From Linum tenue (lineage: Eukaryota; Streptophyta; Magnoliopsida; Malpighiales; Linaceae): DNA of 64,000 nt. The notes beneath the pieces are model-generated. The model did not search any database. It was not told the origin of the DNA and saw nothing but the letters and a program-made list of their open reading frames with translations. The stretch spans positions 32,253,168 to 32,317,167 of the forward strand of contig CAMGYJ010000006.1 of NCBI GenBank assembly GCA_946122785.1, in the 5' to 3' direction. Of the stretch, positions 21,962 through 33,189 are shown piece by piece (the first letter of the stretch is position 1; the number at the start of each line of letters is the position of its first letter). The translations under genes and the position numbers were made by a program.

Positions 21962-21973
21962 TGGTATCGGAGC
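21962..21973 (+). other. tRNA-iMet PBS of Tork-like copia
   Basis: TGGTATCGGAGC, one mismatch from TGGTATCAGAGC, three bases after the 5' LTR. Confidence 0.88.
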
Positions 21974-21995
21974 CCGAGTTATTTCTTAGTATGTT

Positions 21996-23160
21996 TTGTG
22001 GTTGCAGCGCAGTCTGAACTTCCACATCAGAAAAAAAAATTCTCATGCTGTTGTTATCACGATAGTCTCATGGCCAAAAAATTATCTTTCCCCATTCAAT
22101 TTCCCCACCTTACCAAAACCAATTAAAAAAAATTGGTGTATTCGCATGAAAGCCTTGTTGGGATCCCAAGATGCTTGGGATATTGTTGAAAAAGTTTACG
22201 AGATTCCCAATGAGGATTCTCAGTTAACTCCTGCTGAAAAGGAAGTGTTGAGAAAGAATATAATGAGTGATCAAAAAGAACACACTCTTATTGATCAATG
22301 TCTTGACAAATCGATGTTCGACCAAGTTGCACATGCTACCACACCAAAGGAAGAATGGGAAATTTTGCAAAAGGAAATGCAAGGCGTGGAACCAGTAAAG
22401 AAGGTTCGACTTCAGACACTCATGGAATATTTTGAAGCAATGAAGATGAAGTAAGGAGAATCAGTGTCAGACTACACAGCCGGTGTGAAGTCAATTGTCA
22501 GCCAGCTGAAGCAGCATGGGAGAAAATTCAAGAGACCGCAGTGGTGGAGAAAATTCTACGATCGCTAGTACCAAAATTTGACTATGCGGTGGTGGCGATG
22601 GAGGAATCAAAAGACGTGTTAAAGATGATGGTGGATGAAGTTATTGGCTCACTGCATGCCAGAGATGGAAGACTAAATAAAAGAAATGAAAAATCGTTAG
22701 AGCAAGTGTTAGCTAAAAAATCTACAACTGATAAGAAAGAAGGTGCACGAGGAGGAGGTCAGAATAGAGGTCGAGGCAGATGCAAGTATAGATGTAGAGG
22801 AATAGAAGTGGAGCATATCAAAGCAAAGGCGGAGAAAATTTCAACACGAACAACTATGAATCATCCACCAGAGGCAAAGGTCATGGTCATGGACGTGGAA
22901 AAGGAAATCGGAGATCAAATGAAGGTCGAGATAAATCCAAAGTCCAGTGCTATAATTGCTCGAAGTACAGGAATTATGCATCGAAATGTTGGAGTCCGCC
23001 TAAAGAAGTGGAGGAGACAACAAATAATGTGCAAGAAGAAGGAGTCAAAGGCACATTGCTGCTATCGCATCAAGGAGATGAAAAACCGAGAGACAACATG
23101 TTGTATCTGGATAATACTTCAAGCAAACACATGTGTGGAAAAAGAAACATGTTCGTGGAG
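21996..23160 (+). pseudogene. Copia gag and nucleocapsid remnant
   Basis: First piece (to 22454): WCIRMKALLGSQDAWDIVEK, LTPAEKEVLRKN, ATTPKEEWEILQ, LQTLMEYFEAMKM, the capsid layout of plant copia Gag. A stop and frameshift follow. The second piece (22541 on) has ILRSLVPKFDYAVVAMEESK and an Arg/Gly-rich linker. In a third frame near 22948-22989 lies a zinc knuckle CYNCSKYRNYASKC in which the usual His is Asn. The gene is cut at 23160 by a solo LTR and resumes as protease at 25737. Confidence 0.82.
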
Positions 23161-24279
23161 TGACTCGTCCTGAGTATCACAAAGAATTCCCACCTAAGGC
23201 CCAAGTACAAACCTTAGATGGGTGCAATACAGAGCAAGTATGTTTAAATATCAACCCGGGCAGGGCAATGTACCCCTACTTCCATTGTTTGGAACATTAT
23301 CTAGCGAATTGGTTTTTGGTTGAAAACTATGAAGTTTAAATTAAAACATAGCACAGGTAAATGGTTTGAAAGCTCTAGATGAGAAGGATCACTCGGGTGT
23401 CGCTTCCCCCTAACTACTACCATGGCACGTGGACTCGAATGAGACGTTATGGGCAAGGAAATCGTGAACCGCTAGGAGGTGAAACTATGGTCGAAGACCA
23501 CACTCTGAATTGCCAAACCAAGGGATACATTATAGGCTACAAGAGTAGCCCTCTTGGTTAAGGCAATTAATGGTTGACTTACCTTCTCTCTAACACCGAT
23601 GGTTAGACGGCTTAATCACGATTAACCTAGTTGATTAATTCAAGATAGAGGTTTGCCCTACATTAACCTAGGTAGGTGGCTTGAAAAGCCCAAGGAATCC
23701 CAACTCAATTGAGCCTCTTTTGGAAAGGGGGTTTCCCCTCTAACCTGGGTTAGAATGACCAATTAGATTGCTAAGCATAGACATGCACAATCATCATGAA
23801 AAATACCTCAATCATTAAATTAAACATCACCCATAAACAATCATTCAATTCACACTACAACTACATGGTAAATAGTTAGGGTTTCACAACATCCAAGTGA
23901 AAAAGAGTACTACTCCATGCTAGAAAGGAGAAGAACACAAAAGAAAGAAGTAGAAACCATCATGGAGATGCCTCCACTCTCCTTTGATCTTATGTTGATC
24001 TTCTATTGAGGAGATTCTTCCCAATTCAACACTTGGAGCAAACCCTAGCCTTTTTTCTCCTTTGGTTTGACCTTTCTCTCTCTAAAATCTGAAGAAGAAG
24101 GTGTTTTCTCACTCTTTGGCTCTCCCCTCTCTCTTCCTTTCAGCTCACGTTTTATACTGGGATCGGGCTCAGTTCACGGCCTCAGTTCACGGTCGTGAAC
24201 TCTTCAACGCGTCCGTGAACTTGGAGTGTTGTGTCGAAACGCACCGCTTCACTCACATGAGTTCACAGTTTGCGCTCAA

Positions 24280-24306
24280 AGTTCACGGTCTTGTTGACCG
24301 TGAACT
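24280..24306. repeat. LTR hairpin, 11-bp perfect stem
   Basis: AGTTCACGGTC, a 5-base loop TTGTT, then GACCGTGAACT. Related GTTCACGG and CGTGAAC half-sites surround it between about 24170 and 24400 and at 25510-25535. Confidence 0.9.
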
Positions 24307-24397
24307 CGCCTTGCGTCAGTAACTTCAGAATCCTCCCTAGACGCTTCGCGGTTCACGGTTTATGACTTCAGTTCACGGACATAGGAGATAGTGAACT

Positions 24398-25507
24398 AGG
24401 GGTGGGCATCGATTCGGTTCGGTCGAAACCGAATCGAAAATGAGCATACCGGATCCCCCGATCTCTCTACATGTGAAACCGAAATATAAATCGTTTCGGT
24501 TTGGCCGAACCGAGTTATATTCCCGTTCGGTTTGGGATCCCGAAAAAACCGAAATTCCACAACCTTCCCCTGCCTTCCTCTTTTCTTCCTCTGCCTTCCG
24601 CTTTTTCTGTACGCTACTTCCTCTCTCTACCCAGAAGACATGCTTCCTCTTCCTCTCCCTCTCTTCCACCTCCCATCTCTCTCCATCTCTGTAACTTCTT
24701 CCACCTTTTACCACCACAAACCCCTCCACCAAACCCTCTCTCCGATTCTGGCCTCTCTACTCTCTCCTTCCATCAGTCTTCGACTTCTCTCTCTGGCATC
24801 TCTGCTCTCTCCCTCGATATCCGCCTCTACAACTCGCTCCGCTTATCCCCGTCCTCCGCCGCCACTATCTCCCTCCTCAGTGTCTCTCGCTTTCCGGGAA
24901 GAATCTGCAGAAGACAAGATCTGTCTCATGCTCGCCTCCGCTCTATACTCCGCCTCCAACTACAAGAGTGCGGCGTCGCCGCTGATTCGAGCTCCGAAGA
25001 CAGGGACAACAACATAGAGGGAGAACTCAGCTTGTCCTCTTCTTCGATGGTCATCAGTCGCAAGTCGCAATTGGAGAAAAAAAGGTCGCGATCGGAGGTC
25101 AGGGAAGATTCCACCTTCGGTGGGAACGATGATTCTAGTCGGCGCTAGGGGTTCGATTGGGTTGAGGAGGAGCAGGGATGGGAGTCTATTACGGTTAGGA
25201 ATTTAGGGTGGGCTCTTAGAGTTAGTGAGTGGGCTGGGCTTGCAGTAGAGAGGGGAATTGGGTGTCTAGGCAGTCATTTTGGGTTGTGAGAGAGTGGGCT
25301 TCACTTAGAATATGAGTTGATTAGTTTAGTTTGGTTGTTCGTTTCGGTCTATCGGAATTCAGGTTCGGTTGGCAGAACCTGGTTTCCGAAACATGAGCTT
25401 CTGCCTTCCGATTTCCGAACCGATCAATGTGAATTTCGGTTTCGGTCGGTTCGGCTTCGGTTCTGGTCAGTTCGGAGAGTTGAACCCGAACCGGATGCCC
25501 ACCCCTA
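24398..25507. mobile_element. hAT-like non-autonomous element
   Basis: The ends AGGGGTGGGCATC and GATGCCCACCCCT are inverted repeats, followed inward by GGTTCGG/CCGAAC-rich subterminal repeats. Flanks give an imperfect 8-bp match (AGTGAACT and CATGAACT). The 1.1-kb body has pyrimidine-rich sequence with several overlapping open frames (24501-25148), none of which I recognise; it could be captured gene leader sequence. It is inserted in the solo LTR. Confidence 0.75.
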
Positions 25508-25736
25508 CCATGAACTCCAATGGGAAACCGTGAACCTGGCCTGAATCACCCTCTTTGCCTGGTCTTTGCTCCTTTTCTTCCAACTTTTGACTCCGGGGCT
25601 GGTTTCACCTATTAGATCATGAAACACACTGAAACGCACAAAACCTAGCGTAAAACCACCCTTTTAGGAGCACAATTGCTACAAACGCCCAAGGTAAACG
25701 TGGATAAAATGTGTGCAATTAGACCTAATCATGGAG

Positions 25737-26165
25737 ATTGATGAATTAGTGAAAGGAAATGTCATATTTGGAGATTCCCCAAAGGTTCCTATCAAAGGGA
25801 GAGGAACTATACTAATCAGGTTCAAGAATGGCTCGCAGCAATTTATCAGTGAAATTTACTATGTCCCAGATATGACAAGTAACATCCTAAGTTTGGGTCA
25901 CCTGATGGAGAAAAATTATAAAGTTCACATGGTGAATCGACAACTAGAGCTGTTGAATGAGAAGAAGCAGTTGCTGGCCACAGTCCCAAAGTCGAGGAAT
26001 AGAATGTTCAACCTGAATATTCAAATAGAAATGGCAAAGTGCCTGAAAGTGTGTGTGAAGGACACAGATGGATTTGGTCATCTAAAGTTTGGAGGCTTGA
26101 AGTTACTCGGTCATAAGAAGATAGTGCATGGTCTGCCAGTGATCAATCATCCATACCAGTTGAAC
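25737..26165 (+). pseudogene. Copia protease end and pre-integrase segment
   Basis: It continues the copia frame after the solo LTR: EIDELVKGNVIFGDSPKVPI, GRGTILIRFKNGSQQFI, YYVPDMTSNILSLGHLMEKN (C-terminal half of the protease region) and a GAG-pre-integrase-like segment LLGHKKIVHGLPVINHP. It is cut at about 26165 by the chromovirus-like element. The residues normally following, with the zinc-binding CEGC-type motif, are missing on both sides, so a small deletion accompanied the junction. Confidence 0.8.
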
Positions 26166-27676
26166 TGAAAAGAGTTGGAAAAATAGAAAAAGCTTTTCAT
26201 AAATAACTTTAACGTTAGCTGAAGTAAACTGAAATCTCTTAAGAGCAAGCCCTAACACTTGGGAAAACCTCAACCATAGCATCTTGATATGAATCTCTAG
26301 TCTATACTCATAAATGTAAAGAAATAACTAAAACTCTACTTTGTTATCTGCTCGGATTCGATCTCTGGCCCCTTCAGTGACGCTTGTACTATCCTCCTCT
26401 AGCTGGCTTGCCTCGAACGGTTCCCTCGATCTCGCCGCTCTCTAACTGCTCAACTTAAATATCTCAAGAGCATAATGTTGCTCTGTCTCAAAGATCTCAA
26501 GAGCATAACTGTTGCTCTATCTGAAAATCTCAAATGGCAACGGACTGGCGCTAGTGACTAAAAACACTTAAAACAATTTTACCTTCTTCGAAGGTGAAGT
26601 ATTTCTTAAAAGGACTTGTTCTTAAGCTTTAATAATCACTCATAAACGTAAACTTCAAAGTAAGAGATAAACTCAAACATAATCATGCAATCTCAAACAT
26701 GAATCAAACACTGCACATACATAACGTAAATCAATACTTGAAAATACTCAAGGCAAATATTTGAAAAACCGTAAGGCGTAGAATTTACCCCTTTTACACT
26801 CACCTTACTTCCATCGGAACTGGCTCTGATTTTGCTCCAAAGTTTCCATACTCTCTTCCTAAATATTATCCCTATTACACTTGTACTTGCTTGAATAAAA
26901 TGGAGCAGCTTGCTTGGCACAAATGGAATTAAATGGACCAGTTTGCTTTGGTCATTACTGTGAAGCAATGAAAGCTTGCTGCTCCGAGGAAGAATTGGTT
27001 CTGTCCGCACTCCATGCAATCTTCTATGACCAAGCATTAAGCAGGCAGCTCTCGAGCGTAGAAGTATTTGGAACGTCTGCACTTCATCCATCCAAGTCAG
27101 GGCGGAGATAGCAATAACAACGAGACGAGCTTGCTTAAGCTAACACCTCTCGTGGTAGAGGGAAAAAGCATCCCCTTGGTGATGCTCTCAATCCATCAGT
27201 CCTCCATCGCCAGCTCATGCCTGCTTCCCCTTATCCTTCCCCGTCCGCCTTGGCACGACCAGATACCGCCAGATCAAGCAAGTTACTCTCGTAGTGGCGT
27301 CGCAGTAAGCTACAGGTTTGAAGGGCCTGTCTTCGCCAGCGGATCTGTTGATGTCGCCGCTTTTGCTTTGTTTCTTTCCCGAGAGCAAGTTGCTTTCGAT
27401 GAGAAAGTAAAACACTGCGAGGGTTTAGCTGTTGGGGTGAGGCCGAGTGGGGTAGAGGGTCTAGGGTTTAATTAGTTAGAGGATATTTTGGTTCCCGCAA
27501 TTACGTGTGAGTTTAATTCGAAACTCAATTAACGTCTGTAACTTCCTCAATTTATGTCCAAATTTGACACCGCTTAAACCAACAGTTAACATTTTTAGTC
27601 CACATTGATATTACTGTGGTACTTGACCCAAGACTATAGTAGTCATTTTGAATTTTGGGAAGAGCAAGGTGTAACA
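26166..27676 (-). mobile_element. 3' LTR of chromovirus-like element (truncated)
   Basis: It matches 30651-32669 with two differences in structure: about 420 bp present in the other LTR are missing here between short AACTGCTC repeats, and the 73-bp end is gone. The inner end is ...GGTGTAACA. Confidence 0.85.
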
Positions 27677-30562
27677 TTTCCTCCACCCTTATAAAAATTT
27701 CGTCCCCGAAATTTGATCGAACTCATAATTCCATTCTCCTCATCCTTGTCCTTCCTTAGCTCAAGAATTCACTCTTGCTATATGAACTTCAGTGATGTCC
27801 ATTGCTTGTCCCGTATAGTCCCCCTCACTTCTTATATTTCTTCTTTACCATAAAAGGTATTCTCCCAAGCTCGTTCGCATCGAGTAGCTTTGAGTGGCTA
27901 CTTGCCCTTTTTAATTCCCTCGTTTGGTCCAAGGGCGTGACGGAACAAAATTTCGAATCAATTTATTGCTCTAGCTCATCCAGTACTTATCATTGAACCT
28001 TAAATCTAAGTCGAGGTATCACATTTCCTCCCCACTTACAAAAAATTTTGCCCTCTAAATTTGTCCGTTGTGATTACCCTAAGCATCGCTTGTGGTAATC
28101 CTTTTCACTTCGAGGATTTATATTTACCTTAACTTATACGACATGACGTAAAAATCCTTCTCTCCAATCCCTGCAACTTCAATGTTGTTGTGGCTTCTTA
28201 ACACCTCACATCACCTAGGCTGCACCTTGGACATATGTCGGACCGATAACTATCCATTATTCGTTACATGAGAAGTTAATGCCCCCCTCCAACCACAAGG
28301 TCACTGATGGCGTCTTATCTTCCATCTAGTCAAATGGTAAAACTCTTTTAACGTAAATCTCGTCTAGGGTTGACCTCATAGGTCACCTTGGTCCTTGTAT
28401 CTCCTAACTTTGCATCCCTTACTTTCTTCCTTGATGACTCGTCTTATCCTTTAACCATAAACTGAGTGGTCATCTCCTCGTTACTTCTTGCTTAACTCTG
28501 AAATCTCATACTACTGCCTTTACTTCCTGTATGCATTAAAGGCATCCTTTGCATCTTTCTCTAGCTTGCTAACAACTATATGACTCCCTTCAAGAGTCAT
28601 GAACTTCCTTTTGGCTTATTTGTTCACTCCTGGCACCTAACTTAGCACTTCCTTATCGCCACCTGAATTTGAAGTTCTCGTACTATCCATTCTGCTACTC
28701 TTAGACCCTAGCTGAAATTCCTCATACGGTTTCCCCGTCCAATAGAGTTTTACCCGAGAGATTGACACCTTTCACCAACATAGGCAATCTTGGTTTCGCT
28801 TTGGGGTATTCTAGCAGGTTCCCTAAACTTATATCCCTCTTACTTCGTTACTCGTGACTCTTCTTCTTGATATTACTCGCTAGTTCTAGATGATGTCCCT
28901 TATTCTCGATGTAGTCATCTAGGTTCTCATATTCTCTTCTTACTAATGTACCTTGAGTCCTTGACTTATAAGGTTCTCCCTTTGACTAGTCTTAACGACC
29001 ACGATTCCACCTTACAATTGGCCAAAATTTCTTGATGGACTTCCTATGGATTGATTGTTCTCTATTGGTAATCAACCTAGTGCTTTCTTGTTGTTTGTTA
29101 TATTCCTGCTTCGGTCCGCCCTAGCTATCTTCCTTGACGCATACATCGCCCGGTCGACGACCACCATTTTGTTTCTGTAACGTCCATATCCTTGCTTCTT
29201 TACTTTTACTACTCTTTCGTTGTTGCTTTGTACTATATTTGGTCACCAAACTCCGTTGAGTATCTTCTCGTTATTGTTAGGGTCAAAGCTTCCAATATAG
29301 GATTTCCCTGGGTAGGCTTTAACATACCTCATTCACGTCATTTGTCTCGATTGATGCCTGCATATGGCCTTAATCTCATAGTCTGGGTTCTTAGTGGCTT
29401 AAATAAACGTGTCTTACTTATCCTTAACTAGCCGCTTCCTCTGGATGACATCCTACTATGCCGCTCCCACTCAGAGTGGGGCACCTTGGGTAAGGTAACA
29501 TAATGATTTCCTCCTTCTTGGTAATGCTTTTCCTTTTCGTACTCCACTATGCATTTTCTTGAACACGAGTCACCTACACATATTCTCAATCCTTCATCGG
29601 AACTTCCATGTGCTTCCTCGAATTCTCTGCCATTCACTAGAACATTTATTGAACGTTCCACTTACTTGTCTATACTTGGTTGGCTTAATGACTTACTCTA
29701 TAGCTGGTTTCGAAACTTCAGCTCTTAGCCCTCTAGTTCCAACTTAGTAGAGAGGTTCCTCCTCTTGTCACCCCTCATGTACCCTAGGCGGCTAGGTGCT
29801 CCCTCTATTTAGGAGAGGACAATCCCATAACAGATCATCGTGAACTCTTGCATTCCCCTTTCAATGGTCCGAACACCCTCTTGACCTTCTGTGATCTAGG
29901 TAGTTTGTAGGGTCTCTAATATCCTCTTTCTAACTCGGTGTTATCTTGGTATCCAACTCACGCACTGCTGAGAAGTGGTTCTCTATTCGTACTGCCATTT
30001 ACTAGCTAACTGTTATTCTCTCTCACATTCCATGTCTTTTCTTATGTATTGACTCCCCACTATCTTCTACCAGGCATGCTTTAGACTTTGGTGGCACTTT
30101 CCTCCACGTCTCGTCCAATGGTGGTCGTACCGAGACCATAACTTGCCCTCTACATCATTTATCTCGTTGCTTGTCTTGTTCCTTCTAAAGGGTTTTCATC
30201 GGCCTAACTTCATAGGGTTATGTACCCTCTTCTCTAGTGACGTAGTTTATCTATAAGGGTTCCTTAATCGTCATATGTAAACGACCATGCCTCCTCTCCT
30301 TCTTAAACTATTGACTTATTGACGTACTTTCATACCCCCTCTAACCTACTCACTTCCTCCTTTACTTCATTTATACTACACTAGCTTCTCTTGAAGTCTA
30401 AGCTTTCCACTACTCCTTGTCACTATGTTGTAATAGCGTTGACCACTAAAAATAGTTGAAGGACTTCTCGTGGTACCTCTTTGTTTCTTGACTTGCCACT
30501 GCTTAGGGTCAAGGACCCTGAAATTCTCCCATCATTATAGCTACTGACATCTAGTGATTGTA
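27677..30562 (-). mobile_element. Internal region of chromovirus-like element, no ORFs
   Basis: Pyrimidine-rich on the plus strand, with no recognisable coding. The 3' end motif is seen twice: at 27677-27715 (TTTCCTCCACCCTTATAAAAA then TTTCGTCCCCGAAATTTG) and at 28021-28065 (TTTCCTCCCCACTTACAAAAA then TTTTGCCCTCTAAATTTG), preceded by GGTGTAACA and GGTATCACA. The second copy suggests an internal duplication or an older nested end. Confidence 0.6.
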
Positions 30563-30574
30563 GCTCTGATACCA
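30563..30574 (-). other. tRNA-iMet PBS of chromovirus-like element
   Basis: The plus strand reads GCTCTGATACCA, the exact reverse complement of TGGTATCAGAGC, three bases from the LTR edge (TGTAACACC at 30578). Confidence 0.9.
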
Positions 30575-30577
30575 AAA

Positions 30578-32669
30578 TGTAACACCCTAGTCCGGCCGGA
30601 CACTAACTTTACCAAAATACCCTTGATAAATTGTAAACCAAAATAAGAACTGAAAAGAGTTGGAAAAATAGCAAAAGCTTTTCATAAATAACTTAAACAT
30701 TTGCTGAAGTAAACTGAAATCTCATAAGAGCAAGCCCTAACACTTGGGAAAACCTCAACCATAGCATCTTAATATGAATCTCCAGTCTATACTCATAAAC
30801 GTAAAGAAATAACTAAAAATCTACTTTGTTATTTGCTCGGATTCGATCTCTGGCACCTTCAGTGACGCTTGTACTATCCTTCTCTAGCTGGCTTGCCTCG
30901 AACGGTTCCCTCGATCTCGTTACTCTCTAACTGCTCTTCTAGCTAGCTGCTATCGATCTTGTTCCTGCTCATTCCTTTACTAAGGCCTGGTGAGTGAGTT
31001 GGGGTTAGTCTACGCCCTTACGTTTTAAACTTTCTAATAATTTTGCACTTCTTCTCAAACACTTAAACTCAAACTGAGGGAAGTTGTTTGTACTTCCATT
31101 CTTAAAAATCTTAACTATTAAAACTGTATGGGAGTACCTGTTACTCTACATTCTTAAAGCTCAAATCTCGACTTAAATACTTGGCTGACATGGGGATCCC
31201 TAACTAGCTAGTCCGGTTGCCAACTCATATGTATGAGAAGACATCAAGGCTTTCCTTAAACTTAAAATTATCGTGGAAGGCTCTTCTTCCACGATTCTGA
31301 AGAGCATAACTGCTGCTCATCTTAAAAATCTCAAGAGCATAACTGCTGCTCAACATAAATATCTCAAGAGCATAACTGCTGCTCTGTCTCAAAGATGTCA
31401 AGAGCATAACTGCTGCTCTATCTGAAAATCTCAAATGGCAACGGACTGGCGCTAGTGACTAAAAACACTTAAAACGATTTCACCTTCTTCGAAGGTGAAG
31501 TACTTCTTAAAATGACTTGTTCTTAAGCTTTAATAATCACTCATAAACGTAAACTTCAAAGTAAGAGATAAACTCAAACATAATCATGGAATCTCAAATA
31601 TGAATCAAACACTGCACATACATCACATAAATCAATACTTGAAAATACTCAAGGCAAATATTTGAAAAATCGTAAGGCGTAGAATTTACCCCCTTTACAC
31701 TCACCTTACTTCCGTCGGAACTGGCTCTGATTTTGCTCCAAACTTGCTTGAATAAATGGAGCAGCTTGCTTGGCACAAATGGAATTAAATGGACCAGTTT
31801 GATTTGGTCATTATTATGAAGCAATTTGCTCAAATGGAAGCTTGCTGCTATGGGGAAGAGTTGGTCCTGTCCGCACTCCATAGTGATTTGGTCATTATTA
31901 TGAAGCAAGTTGCTCAAATGGAAGCTTGCTGCTACGGGGAAGAATTGGTCCTGTCCGCACTCCAGGCAATCTTCTATGACTAAGCATTAAGCAGGCAGCT
32001 CTTGTGTGTGGAGGTATTTGGAACGTCCACACTTCGTCCATCCAAATTAGGGCGGAGACGAGATTGCTTAAGCAAGCGCCTCTCAGTAAAGAGAAAAGCA
32101 GCCCATGCCTGCTTCCCCTAATCCTTCCCCGTCCGCCTTGGCACGACTACTTACCGTCAGATCAAGCAAGCTGCTCTCTTAGTGGCACTGCGGTAGGCCA
32201 CCGGTTTGGAGGGCCCATCTTCGCCAGCGGATCTATTGATGCCGCCGTTGTTGCTTTGATTTGTCTCCCACCAGATTGAGCAAGCTTCTCTCGTAGTAGC
32301 ACCGTGGAGAGTCACCGTGGTTTGGCGCCAACGGATCTGTTGGTGCCGCCGCTTTTGCTTTGTTTCTTTCCCAAGAGCAAGTTGCTTTCGATGGGAAAGT
32401 AAAACACTGCGAGGGTTTAGCTGTTGGGGCGAGGCCGAGTGGGGTAGAGGGTCTAGGGTTTAATTAGTTAGAGGATATTTTGGGAATCTCACAATTACGT
32501 GTGAGTTTCATCCGAAACTCAATTAACGTCCGTAACTTCCTCAATTTATGTCCAAATTTGACACCGCTTAAACCAACAGTTAACATTTTTAGTCCTCATT
32601 GATATTACGGTGGTACTTGACCAAGAGTATAATAGTCATTTTGACTTTTGGGAAGAGCTAGGTATAACA
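30578..32669 (-). mobile_element. 5' LTR of chromovirus-like element
   Basis: About 2.09 kb. It holds four copies of a roughly 33-bp unit with AAGAGCATAACTGCTGCTC (about 31310-31425) and a direct duplication of about 87 bp (31800-31886 and 31887-31973, TTTGGTCATTATTATGAAGC through CTGTCCGCACTCCA). The left LTR has fewer copies of the first and none of the second. Confidence 0.85.
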
Positions 32670-33175
32670 CGCTTGATCTCGTACATGCAGATCTTTGTGG
32701 ACCGATCACTCCAACATTATTCAGAATATTTGGAATCAAACTCCCAAAGAAGCATGGAGCGGAAGGAAACCCACAAGTCTCTCATCTCCGAGTCTTCGGA
32801 AGTGTCGGATATTTGCATGTACCAGATCAAGAAAGGAAGAAGTTGGATGACAAAAGCAAGAAGTACGTATTCCTGGGATACTCAGAACACTCAAAATGTT
32901 ACAAGATGTTTGTTCCCATGGAAGAGAAGGTGATCATTAGCAGAGACGTGGTAGTTGATTAAGAAGCGATATGGGATTGGACTGCTGAAGTAAAGAAAAA
33001 GTATACCTTTTATCCATTCACTATGGATGAAAGTGATGAAGTACTGGATACAGATTTACCTGTATCGAGTCCACTCAGTCACAGAGAAACTGCAAGTCCT
33101 GAAGGAGATTCAAGTGAAAGTACAAACGTCTTGAAGATCTATACGAAGCAGCGACAACCATTGAAGGTGATGAAT
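32670..33175 (+). pseudogene. Copia integrase remnant
   Basis: It resumes the host copia frame with LDLVHADLCGPI, then jumps to VSHLRVFGSVGYLHVPDQER, KSKKYVFLGYSEHSKCYK and VIISRDVVVD, the C-terminal part of copia integrase. Most of the catalytic core (the second Asp and the Glu) is missing, so there is an internal deletion. A stop follows at about 32960. Confidence 0.8.
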
Positions 33176-33189
33176 TAACACTATATTGT

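Larger units (their letters stand above)
23161..25731 (-). mobile_element. Solo Athila-like LTR, B family, with hAT inside
   Basis: On the minus strand it starts TGATTAGGTCTAATTGCACAC (25731 leftward), the LTR start of the element B family, and ends GAGTCA at 23161. It is flanked by the perfect 5-bp duplication TGGAG (23156-23160, 25732-25736). Without the hAT-like insert it is about 1.46 kb, one LTR length, with no internal domain: a solo LTR left by LTR-LTR recombination. It contains GTTCACGG/CCGTGAAC hairpins (e.g. 24280-24306). Confidence 0.88.
26166..32669 (-). mobile_element. Chromovirus-like LTR element, non-coding core
   Basis: In minus orientation the 5' LTR is 32669-30578, a PBS lies at 30574-30563, the internal region is 30562-27677 and the 3' LTR is 27676-26166. 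LTRs start TGTTATACC/TGTTACACC. Beside the 3' LTR the minus strand reads AAATTTCGGGGACGAAATTT then GGAGGAAATGTTAC, the 3' end typical of Tekay/Del-type chromoviruses. The 3' LTR lacks its last 73 bp, which also explains the missing target-site duplication. The 2.9-kb core shows no RT, integrase or gag frame, so it is non-autonomous or heavily decayed. Confidence 0.75.

Noticed and set aside
23161..25731. Full-length Athila-like element nested in copia
   Set aside because: Only one LTR length is present once the hAT-like insert is subtracted; there is no PBS or internal domain, so it is a solo LTR.
27800..30550. Host genes or pol genes in the core of the chromovirus-like element
   Set aside because: Short frames lack any motif, and no RT, integrase or gag blocks could be found on either strand.
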